Shown: one piece after another, positions 30,638-38,178 of the stretch
Position numbering within the stretch: position 1 is the first letter of the stretch
Layout: each line of letters opens with the position of its first letter
Assembly: GCF_016613415.1 (NCBI RefSeq)
Contig: NZ_JACWCT010000134.1
Span: forward strand, 1-41,492
DNA length: 41,492 nt
Reading direction: 5' to 3'
DNA from: Methylobacterium ajmalii
GTDB taxonomy: Bacteria > Pseudomonadota > Alphaproteobacteria > Rhizobiales > Beijerinckiaceae
The notes under the pieces: generated by a model
Seen by the model: only the letters and a program-made list of their open reading frames with translations
Told to the model about the DNA's origin: nothing
The model's database searches: none
Program-made: the position numbers and the translations under genes

Positions 30638-31021
30638 TCATTCATGGCGGATGGCGTCCCCGTACTGAAATATGGCGTCGCTGCCGTCGTCCATTCGGAA
30701 TGTCCCGGCCCCGGCGAACGAACTCGTCCCAGCGGCTGGTCCGACGCCGCGCTGACCGTTCGAGCAATGCAGGGTCGCTGACGCCTGCGTCTCCGCCCCA
30801 GACGGGTGAAAGGTGCCGCTGCAGTTCATCCGCCCGTCGGTGACAAAGAAGTAGCGCCTCAGCAGCCGGCTCGTCACGTTACCCCTCAAGTGCTCTCCAG
30901 AGGAAAGCTGAAGGATGAACGGCACTGTCGCGAAGCCGGGAACATCGGGAATACGGCTGCAATTGGCAAGTGTTGCAGCCAATCCAGTTACACACACAAG
31001 CCTCGTCAAGCCGATCACCAT
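30638..31021 (-). CDS. Hypothetical lipoprotein
   Basis: The 127-residue product has a lipobox-like signal (LAATLANCSRIP) with the Cys near residue 21. The mature part (FILQLSSGEHLRGNVTSRLL, then MNCSGTFHPSG and LHCSNGQRGVGPAAG) looks like a beta-rich exported domain; it has two further Cys. AAGGA precedes the ATG at 31021. I cannot assign a function. The gene upstream of it on the same strand is another exported protein. Confidence 0.6.
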   Translation of the reverse strand: MVIGLTRLVCVTGLAATLANCSRIPDVPGFATVPFILQLSSGEHLRGNVTSRLLRRYFFVTDGRMNCSGTFHPSGAETQASATLHCSNGQRGVGPAAGTSSFAGAGTFRMDDGSDAIFQYGDAIRHE

Positions 31022-31175
31022 GAGATTTCCTTGGTTAAGCCGATCCGACAAGGGGCGGCTTGCCTCCTTGACGGACCAGTCAAAGCCTGAGGGGCAGACG
31101 CGGGCTCGGCAGCCTTCCAGCCATGCCCATGATCCTCAGCCCTCGCGAGCCGACGTTGCCTGGAGAGGTTCGCAT

Positions 31176-31529
31176 CTAAATGCCGGGCCCGCGCAAGCGC
31201 CGGTAGAGAGCCCTGACGGCATCCATGTAGTCTTGATCTGGGTTCTGGGCGCAAAACGTGCGCAGAAAATCTACTTGCGCCTGAAGCGGAAAAGAGCGTG
31301 GTGTCAGATCCAAGCCTTCGTCCAAACCTGCGGGCGCACGAATGAGAACGCCGCTCATGAATCCTTGTGCCCAAGCAAAGAAGTACAGCTCGGCTGCTTG
31401 GGTCGAACCGATCTCCTCGTTAAATTCAGCGCAGGTCTGGGCACCGATGCCGACGATCTTGGCCGTCGACTGCGCCTGCGCGGATGTCGCGACCGCGATG
31501 CCGAGGGCCATTATCAGTGTTCTTCGCAT
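31176..31529 (-). CDS. Hypothetical exported protein, Rap1a-like
   Basis: The 117-residue protein has a signal peptide ending AQA (residue about 20). The mature part has two well-spaced Cys (QTCAEFNEEIG and RTFCAQNPDQDY) around the segment YFFAWAQGFMSGVL. The arrangement, a Cys near the start, an aromatic helix and a C-x-P-x-x-x-x-Y end, resembles the Rap1a/Tai exported family, but similarity is weak. GGGAG precedes the ATG at 31529. Function unknown. Confidence 0.6.
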   Translation of the reverse strand: MRRTLIMALGIAVATSAQAQSTAKIVGIGAQTCAEFNEEIGSTQAAELYFFAWAQGFMSGVLIRAPAGLDEGLDLTPRSFPLQAQVDFLRTFCAQNPDQDYMDAVRALYRRLRGPGI

Positions 31530-31601
31530 CGAAACTCCCCTTCGCTCCAGGGTTGCAGGACAGTTCCGGCCGGACACGGATGAGCTCCGGCCAGCGCGCG
31601 G

Positions 31602-32159
31602 TCATGGCGCTGTGCCCCGTTCCCGGGCCTCGAGTAGGTCGGCGGTGTGGACGGTGGCGGGATGGCCGGTCGCGGCCTCGTGCTCCAGCGAGCACTTCTC
31701 GTAGAGTTCGCCCGAGGCAATCATGATGATGCGTTTCCCGCCGCCCGCGACGAGGCGGATCGCCAGAAGCGTCCGCCCCGTCGGCCAAACGACCGCTTGC
31801 GTCGGCCTGTCGTCCCGCGGCGCGCCGTAACGTCGAACCCCCTCCCGATAGATGGCTGCATAGGCCGACGGGATCTCGGCCTCCGCGAAAGGCCGGCTGA
31901 GCCAGATGACCTGCTGCAGACCCTCCTCCTGACAGACCTCGAGGACGATTTGCTGGGTGTCGGACCCGGACGCCGGGGGCTGGCCGTGGACGTAGAACAG
32001 GGCCGTGACGTTCCCCTCGCGATCCGCCATGGATGGGCGGGGCACGGATGTGAGCGGCCCCCATGCGAGACCGAAGGGTGCATCTCCCGCCGGTGCCCCT
32101 GAGACGGCGCCAGCCCAGAGGAGTGCCGTCGGGAGCAGGAGTCGAGGCGCTATCGCCAT
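31602..32159 (-). CDS. Hypothetical exported protein downstream of czcA
   Basis: The 185-residue protein has a signal peptide (MAIAPRLLLPTALLWAGAVS) and a mature part with GLAWGPLTSVP near its start and VCQEEGLQQVIWLSRPF, YGAPRDDRPTQAVVWPTGRT further on. The pattern F-G-L-x-W-G and a repeated Y-G-x-P is typical of small exported proteins of alphaproteobacteria with unknown role. It lies 60 bases after the czcA stop, same strand, so it is probably at the end of the czc transcript. Confidence 0.62.
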   Translation of the reverse strand: MAIAPRLLLPTALLWAGAVSGAPAGDAPFGLAWGPLTSVPRPSMADREGNVTALFYVHGQPPASGSDTQQIVLEVCQEEGLQQVIWLSRPFAEAEIPSAYAAIYREGVRRYGAPRDDRPTQAVVWPTGRTLLAIRLVAGGGKRIIMIASGELYEKCSLEHEAATGHPATVHTADLLEARERGTAP

Positions 32160-32219
32160 GGTCCACCTCGGTGTTGCCGGTCCTGCCAATCTTCGCTGCC
32201 CGACGATGCGCCGGCCGGG

Positions 32220-35200
32220 CTATTCGGCTGCCTGCCGGAGCGGCCGGCGGACGGCTCCCGCGTCCTCTTCCCGTCGAGGAGCCGTCGGGGTCTGCACGCC
32301 GCCGAACCGGGCGTAGAGGGCCGGCAGGACGAGGAGCGTGAGCAGGGTTGCGCTGATCAGGCCGCCGATGACCACGGTCGCCAGGGGCCGCTGGATCTCC
32401 GCCCCGGTCTCGGTGGCCAGCGCCATCGGCACGAAGCCGAGGGATGCCACCAGCGCCGTCATCGCCACCGGCCGCAGCCGGGTCATCGCGCCCTCGTAGA
32501 TCGCCTCCGCCTTCGGCCGCCCTTCCGCGATGAGCTGCTTGATGAAGGTCAGCATCACGAGGCCGTTCAGGACTGCGACCCCCGACAGGGCTATGAACCC
32601 GACCGCGGCGGGGACCGAGAATGGCATCCCCCTCAGCCAGAGCGCCGCGATGCCGCCGGTCAGCGCCAGTGGCACCGCGCTGAACACCAGCAGCGCGTCC
32701 CGCGGCGAGCCCAGCGCCGAGTACAACAGCAGGAAGATCAGGAAGAAGCACACCGGCACCACGATCATCAGGCGCTGCCGAGCCGAGGCGAGGTTCTCGA
32801 ACTGGCCGCCCCAGCTCACGCTGTAGCCCGAGGGCAATTGCACCTCGCTCCCGACCTTTGCCTGCGCCTCCGCCACGAGCGAACCGATGTCCCGGCCGCG
32901 TACGTTGGCGGTGACCACGACACGGCGCTTGCCGTTTTCCCGGCTGATCTGGTTTGGTCCCTCGGAGACGGTGAAACTTGCGACCTGCTTCAGAAGCACC
33001 GACGCGGCGCGCCCATTCGGTCCAGGGGGGAGAGATACGGGCAGGTTTTCCAGAGCCTCGCGGTCCTCGCGCACCTTGTCCGTCAAGCGCACGACGATGG
33101 GGAAGCGCCGATCGCCCTCGAACACCATGCCGGCCTCCTTGCCGCCGATGGCTGCACCGATGACCTCCTGGATGGCCGACGTGCTCAGGCCAAGACGCGC
33201 TGCTCCGATCTTGTCGATCTTGATCTCCAGGAACGGCAGGCCCGCGGTCTGCTCGACCTTGACGTCTTCGGCGCCTGGCGTGCCACGCAGGATCGCGGCG
33301 ATCTGGTTCGCCACCCTCGTCATCGGCTCGAACTCCTCGCCGAACACCTTGACGGCGAGATCGCCGCGGGTGCCGGCCAGGAGCTCGTTGAAGCGCAGCT
33401 GGATCGGCTGCGAAAACTCCAGAACGTTGCCAGCCAAGCCTCCAACCGCTTTCTCGATCTGCTCCTGGAGCTCGGCCTTGGACAGCTCCGGGTCCGGCCA
33501 CTCCTCCTGCGGTTTGAGGATCACGAAGGTGTCGGAGGAGTTCTGCGGCATCGGGTCGGAAGCGACCTCGGCCGTGCCCGTCTTCGAGAAGACGTAGGCC
33601 ACCTGCGGGAACTTACTCACGGCCTGCTCGATCTTGAGTTGCATCGCCTGCGACTGCGACAGCGAGGTCGAGGGGATCCGCAGCGCGTTCATCGCGATGC
33701 TCTTCTCGTCGAGCGTCGGGATGAACTCCGCACCGAGCCGGGTGAACAGCACCCCGGCGCCGGCGAGCAGCAGAAGCGCGGCGGAGATGAACACCAGCGG
33801 GGCCCGCACCGCTGCACCCAAGGCAGGACGGTAGGCGGCCTTGAAGGCCCGAATGATGAGGTTGTCCTTCTCGGTCACCTTGCCGGTGATCACGATGGCG
33901 ATCATCGCCGGGACGAAGGTGAGGGACAGGACGAAGGCGGAGACCAGCGCGATAATGACGGTCAGCGCCATCGGCTCGAACATCTTGCCCTCGACGCCCG
34001 TGAAGGTCAGGAGGGGCACGTAGACGAGGATGATGATCGCCTGCCCGAACAGGGACGGCTTGATCATCTCCTCGGCCGATGCGCGCACGGTGGCGAGCCG
34101 CTCCTCCAAGTCGAGCTTGCGCCCGAGTTCGGCTTGCTTCTCGGCGAGGTGGCGCAACGCATTCTCGGTGATGATGACGGCGCCGTCGACGATGAGGCCG
34201 AAGTCGAGGGCGCCGAGGCTCATCAGGTTCGCCGAGATCCTCGCCTCGACCATGCCGGTCATGGTCATCAGCATGGCGACCGGGATGACCAGCGCCGTGA
34301 TGATGGCGGCGCGGATGTTGCCGAGCAGCAGGAACAGGATGACGATGACCAGGGCCGCCCCCTCGGCCAAGTTCTTGGCCACCGTTTTGATCGTGGCCTC
34401 GACGAGGAGCGTCCGGTTGAGCACGGTCTGCACGGCGACGCCGGGCGGGAGCGAACGCCGGATCTCGTTCATCTTGGCATCGACGGCCGCCGCCACCGTG
34501 CGGCTGTTCTCGCCGATCAGCATCAAGGCGGTGCCGATGACGACCTCCCGCCCGTCCTCGCTGCCCGAGCCGGTCCGCAGATCCCGCCCGATCCGGACCT
34601 GAGCTATGTCCTTGATCCGGACGGGCACGCCGCCGCGGGTGGTGACGACGACGGTGCCGATTTCCTCCATGCTCTCCAGGCGCCCCGCCGCGCGCACGAC
34701 GTAGCCCTCGCCATTCTCCTCCAGGTAGCGGGCGCCCTGGTTGGCGTTGTTCGCTTCCAGCGCGCGGGCGACGTCGGCGAAGGACAGGTCGAGGGAGGCG
34801 AGCTTCATCGGGTCGGGCTGGACGTGATACTGCTTCTCGTAGCCGCCGATGCCATCGACGCCGGCCACGCCAGGCACGGTCTTGATCTGCAGGCGGATGA
34901 TCCAGTCCTGGATTGTGCGGAGATATGCGGACCGCTCCAACTCGGTCGTGAGGCGCTGCCCCTCGGGCGTGAGGTAGCTGCCGTCGGATTGCCAGCCCGG
35001 CTTGCCGTCGACGATCGGCGCGCCCTCGCCCGGCTTCGCATAGTGCACCGACCACATGTAGATCTCGCCCAGACCTGTCGAGATCGGACCCATCTGCGGC
35101 TCGGCCCCGGGTGGCAGCGAGGCCTTCGCTTGGCTCAGACGCTCGCCGACCTGCTGGCGGGCGAAGTAGATGTCGAGCTTTTCCGCGAAGACGGCGGTGA

Positions 35201-35477
35201 CCTGTGAGAAGCCGTTGCGCGAGAGCGAGCGGGTGTATTCGAGCCCCTTGATGCCGGCGAGCGCGGTCTCGACCGGGTAGGTGACCTGCTTCTCGATATC
35301 GACCGGCGAGTAGGAGGGTGCGACCGTGTTGATCTGCACCTGGTTGTTGGTGATGTCCGGCACCGCGTCGATGGGCAACTTGGTCAGCGAAAACACGCCG
35401 AACCCGGCAGCCAGGAGCGACAGCAGCACCACGAGCCAGCGCTGGTGAACGGAGAAGTCGAGAATACGGCTGATCAT
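32220..35477 (-). CDS. czcA: Heavy-metal RND efflux pump CzcA family
   Basis: The 1085-residue protein is the inner-membrane, proton-driven pump of a tripartite efflux system. It starts MISRILDFSVHQRWLVVLLS (first helix), has two large periplasmic loops and twelve helices. The proton-relay motif in helix 4 reads LDFGLIVDGAVIITEN, with the two Asp and the Glu that mark the divalent-metal HME subgroup (Zn, Co, Cd, Ni) and not the monovalent CusA group. It follows czcB by 14 bases. No gene for an outer-membrane partner (CzcC) is in the window. Confidence 0.93.
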   Translation of the reverse strand: MISRILDFSVHQRWLVVLLSLLAAGFGVFSLTKLPIDAVPDITNNQVQINTVAPSYSPVDIEKQVTYPVETALAGIKGLEYTRSLSRNGFSQVTAVFAEKLDIYFARQQVGERLSQAKASLPPGAEPQMGPISTGLGEIYMWSVHYAKPGEGAPIVDGKPGWQSDGSYLTPEGQRLTTELERSAYLRTIQDWIIRLQIKTVPGVAGVDGIGGYEKQYHVQPDPMKLASLDLSFADVARALEANNANQGARYLEENGEGYVVRAAGRLESMEEIGTVVVTTRGGVPVRIKDIAQVRIGRDLRTGSGSEDGREVVIGTALMLIGENSRTVAAAVDAKMNEIRRSLPPGVAVQTVLNRTLLVEATIKTVAKNLAEGAALVIVILFLLLGNIRAAIITALVIPVAMLMTMTGMVEARISANLMSLGALDFGLIVDGAVIITENALRHLAEKQAELGRKLDLEERLATVRASAEEMIKPSLFGQAIIILVYVPLLTFTGVEGKMFEPMALTVIIALVSAFVLSLTFVPAMIAIVITGKVTEKDNLIIRAFKAAYRPALGAAVRAPLVFISAALLLLAGAGVLFTRLGAEFIPTLDEKSIAMNALRIPSTSLSQSQAMQLKIEQAVSKFPQVAYVFSKTGTAEVASDPMPQNSSDTFVILKPQEEWPDPELSKAELQEQIEKAVGGLAGNVLEFSQPIQLRFNELLAGTRGDLAVKVFGEEFEPMTRVANQIAAILRGTPGAEDVKVEQTAGLPFLEIKIDKIGAARLGLSTSAIQEVIGAAIGGKEAGMVFEGDRRFPIVVRLTDKVREDREALENLPVSLPPGPNGRAASVLLKQVASFTVSEGPNQISRENGKRRVVVTANVRGRDIGSLVAEAQAKVGSEVQLPSGYSVSWGGQFENLASARQRLMIVVPVCFFLIFLLLYSALGSPRDALLVFSAVPLALTGGIAALWLRGMPFSVPAAVGFIALSGVAVLNGLVMLTFIKQLIAEGRPKAEAIYEGAMTRLRPVAMTALVASLGFVPMALATETGAEIQRPLATVVIGGLISATLLTLLVLPALYARFGGVQTPTAPRREEDAGAVRRPLRQAAE

Positions 35478-35491
35478 GGGGTGCTCCGCGG

Positions 35492-36910
35492 TCAGTCGTT
35501 ATCGCCGGCTTCGGACTTGCCGAGCTCAGCCTTGAGAAGGAACGTGTTGCCCACCGCGATCTCGTCGCCTGGTGCGAGGCCGGAGACGATCTCGACCGCT
35601 TCATCGTCGGTCCTGCCGACCTCGACGTTCCGTTTTTTGAAGCCCGCTGGCGTGCGCACGAAAACCACGCGCTTGCCCTCGACCGTCTGTAGCGCCGCCT
35701 TCGGCAACTTCACCTTGACCCGGTCCTGCGCGATCTCGACCTCGGCGGTCACGAAGGTGCCCGGCCGCCAAGTCATGTCCTTGTTCGGTAAGGCGACGAT
35801 GACCCGGGCGGAGCGCGTGTCCGGATTGAGGATCGGGCTGACGAAGATGATCTTGCCCTCGGCGCGCCTGTCCTCGTCGCCCAGGTTCGGGACGATGCCG
35901 ACGCGCGCTCCTTCCTTGATCTTCACGAGCTCCACGGTGGGTACTGCGAGTTCGATCCAGACGTTGGACAGGTCAGCGACGGAGTAGAGGTCGGGCGGGT
36001 CGCCTTGGCCACCGACCGTGGTGCCCACATCGACCTTGCGCTCGACCACCCGCCCCGTTAGGGGCGAGCGCAGCTCGTACTGGCGCAGGCTCGACAGGTT
36101 CGGGGTCGTCTCGTCCTTTTTCGCCAAGCTTGAGACCTCGGTGGCGTTGAGCCCGAGGGCCGAAAGCTTCTGCCGGGCGAGATCGACGCGCAGTTGCGCT
36201 TCCGAGTAGACGGCTCTGGCGTTGAGGAAGGCGGATTCCGCGGATATCCGCTTGTCCCAGAGGGACTGCTGCCGGTCGAAGTTCGTCTTCTCCAGCTCCG
36301 CCTTGACGGTGGTCGTCAGGTACTCGCTCTTGGCGTCGGCGACCTCGCGACTGTCGAGCACGGCCACGACCTCACCCTTTCGCACGGGATCGCCCAGGCG
36401 CTTGCGCATCTCGGCCACGGTCCCGACGACCCGGGCCGGCACGCGCGCGATCCGGTCGGCGTCCGGCGTAATTGTGCCCGGAACGATCAGGTGCTGCGCG
36501 ATCGTGCCCCCTTCGGCCTGTGCAAGCGTGATATCCTGCCCCGCGACCTGCTCGGGCTGCATCTTGATCAGGCCCTCCTCGGCGTGCTTCTCCCCTCCCT
36601 TGTGCTCAAGCGCGTCCGCAGGCCTTTCGGCTCCGGGCTTCTCGTCATGCTGGGAACCGCGCTCGCCTGCGTGCTCCGGGGCCTCTGTTTTGGAAGCCCC
36701 GCGGCCGGCGGCCGGAGGCGGCTGGACCTTCGAAATCCCGACCGCGGCGAGGGCGCCCTGGATGAGTTCGGACACGCGTGGCACCGCACCACCGACGGCG
36801 ATGCCGGTGGCCAGGATGGCAACGGACAGGAGAATGCGCATTGGGCCTAACTCAACCGGGACGTCAATTAGCCGCCTGTCGGGCGGTGACGGTCGCTCCC
36901 GCGTGTTCAT
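35492..36910 (-). CDS. czcB: RND periplasmic adaptor CzcB family
   Basis: The 472-residue membrane-fusion protein has an N-terminal anchor (MRILLSVAILATGIAVGG, residues 24-41). A linker rich in His, Glu and Lys (about residues 80-112; HDEKPGAERPADALEHKGGE) could bind metal. Then come the barrel-sandwich half RVPARVVGTVAEMRKRLGDP, a coiled-coil hairpin, its partner half SPLTGRVVERKVDVGTTVGG and the beta-barrel domain. It links CzcA to an outer-membrane channel. The ATG at 36910 is taken; the one at 36841 begins directly at the anchor. Confidence 0.92.
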   Translation of the reverse strand: MNTRERPSPPDRRLIDVPVELGPMRILLSVAILATGIAVGGAVPRVSELIQGALAAVGISKVQPPPAAGRGASKTEAPEHAGERGSQHDEKPGAERPADALEHKGGEKHAEEGLIKMQPEQVAGQDITLAQAEGGTIAQHLIVPGTITPDADRIARVPARVVGTVAEMRKRLGDPVRKGEVVAVLDSREVADAKSEYLTTTVKAELEKTNFDRQQSLWDKRISAESAFLNARAVYSEAQLRVDLARQKLSALGLNATEVSSLAKKDETTPNLSSLRQYELRSPLTGRVVERKVDVGTTVGGQGDPPDLYSVADLSNVWIELAVPTVELVKIKEGARVGIVPNLGDEDRRAEGKIIFVSPILNPDTRSARVIVALPNKDMTWRPGTFVTAEVEIAQDRVKVKLPKAALQTVEGKRVVFVRTPAGFKKRNVEVGRTDDEAVEIVSGLAPGDEIAVGNTFLLKAELGKSEAGDND

Positions 36911-36974
36911 CTGAGCTGGATCGATGGCCCGGCGGGAAGCGGAAGGTCCGCGCCACTCCGGTGGCGCGGTTACC

Positions 36975-37436
36975 TCATGTGCGGGGAGGCCTCGACAAGC
37001 GTTCCGGCCAGACCGATGCGAACGCGCAGATGGACTTGAACTGGTTCAGCTGTGTCCCGTCCGGAGATGGCGTCGCAGGAATGCTGTCCCCCGTAATCGC
37101 TTGTTGGCAGCTGCAGTGTACGTGACAGGCGAGACCGGAGTTGGACTTGGCCGCCGAAGGGTCATCGGCGGGCGACATCACCGGTAGTTCCGTCCCAGCC
37201 TGGGTCTGCACGCCCCGATAGACAAGGTCGGTCGCCAGACTCAGGTCGGGAGCAGCGACGATCAGGACGAGCACGAGCGAAAGCAGGTGCACGGCGGTTG
37301 CCCACCAGCCATGCCCTGCGAAGCTCCGAGACAGTCTTGGCGAAGACCGAGGCCCTTGTCGCGCTTGCATGCTGGCTATCCTGGCGGGGCGAGAACGCAA
37401 GCAGGAAAGCCAGCCCGAGCGCCCTTTTTCCAGCAT
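36975..37436 (-). CDS. CzcI-like exported protein upstream of czcBA
   Basis: The product is up to 153 residues with one hydrophobic segment (AVHLLSLVLVLIVAAPDLSL) and a C-terminal part with CHVHCSCQQ, a His/Cys cluster likely to bind metal. Such short exported proteins often come first in czc operons (CzcI), where they are thought to sense or hold the metal. The ATG at 37436 has GAGGA upstream; the one at 37370 is nearer to the hydrophobic segment. It precedes czcB by 64 bases and may be on the same transcript. Confidence 0.55.
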   Translation of the reverse strand: MLEKGRSGWLSCLRSRPARIASMQARQGPRSSPRLSRSFAGHGWWATAVHLLSLVLVLIVAAPDLSLATDLVYRGVQTQAGTELPVMSPADDPSAAKSNSGLACHVHCSCQQAITGDSIPATPSPDGTQLNQFKSICAFASVWPERLSRPPRT

Positions 37437-37533
37437 GTCATCCTCACCGGAGGTGAGGGCACCTGAACCCAGAGCCACCAAGACGGGATGGTTTGGTTCG
37501 GCACGACCGTATAGCCCCGACAGGCAGAGCGCT

Positions 37534-38178
37534 TCATTGCGCCAGCCCTCCCGGCATGCCGGCGCGGTGGGGCCAAATCGGAAGCGCGTCCAGGATCAGC
37601 AGGACGACGCCAACCGAGATCCAGACGTCGGCAAGGTTGAAGGTAAACCAGCGGATGCCCGCCGTGTGCAGGTCAAGGAAGTCGGTGACCGCCCCATCCA
37701 TGAACCGGTCGAGGACGTTGCTGATGGCCCCGCCCGCAATCGCGGAAAACCCGAGGCGCTGAAGCGCTTCGGCTGCATTCAGGGCCAACCAGATCACGAA
37801 GCATGTGAGGGCGACCTGCATCCCGAGGAGAAGCGCAAGGGAGGTCGGGTCGGGCGCCTGGAACAGGCTGAAGCTGATGCCCCGGTTGAAGACCAGGCTC
37901 AGGTCGAGCACAGGCATCAGGCTCTGAGGGACGCCCCCGGCGAGCAGCTCCACGGCCAACGCTTTCGTCCCGAGATCGACAGCCATGGCGGCCGCCACCA
38001 TGGCAGCAACGGTCGCGGCTCGACGAACCCGGCCGAGCGGAACCTCAGTGGCTTCGCGCCGCCGGTCCTCGCCATCACCGGTGGCACCGGTGTTCCGGGC
38101 AGCATCATGCAGCGGATGGGCCCTACTCCGGCCTTGAGGCGCATAGGCCGGTGACTGGGATGATGACGGCGACACCAT
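37534..38178 (-). CDS. lspA: Signal peptidase II-like LspA of metal operon
   Basis: The 214-residue protein has four membrane helices. The conserved motifs of lipoprotein signal peptidase are present: NRGISFSLF, GAISNVLDRFMDGAVTDFLD (first catalytic Asp) and FNLADVWISVG (second). The first 45 residues are a hydrophilic extension absent from housekeeping LspA. The ATG overlaps the stop of the ZntA-like ATPase gene (TGATG), so they are coupled. LspA-like genes next to Pb/Cd ATPases are known from pbr loci (PbrC). It probably processes a lipoprotein needed there. Confidence 0.88.
   Translation of the reverse strand: MVSPSSSQSPAYAPQGRSRAHPLHDAARNTGATGDGEDRRREATEVPLGRVRRAATVAAMVAAAMAVDLGTKALAVELLAGGVPQSLMPVLDLSLVFNRGISFSLFQAPDPTSLALLLGMQVALTCFVIWLALNAAEALQRLGFSAIAGGAISNVLDRFMDGAVTDFLDLHTAGIRWFTFNLADVWISVGVVLLILDALPIWPHRAGMPGGLAQ

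Noticed and set aside
32838..35207. Very long plus-strand open frame (789 codons)
   Set aside because: It lies antisense inside czcA, is rich in Arg, His and Asp and has no domain character; it is a shadow of high-GC codon use.
37437..37533. tRNA-like sequence on the minus strand before the CzcI-like gene
   Set aside because: A GGTTCA stretch resembles a T-arm, but no acceptor stem or canonical cloverleaf could be built.
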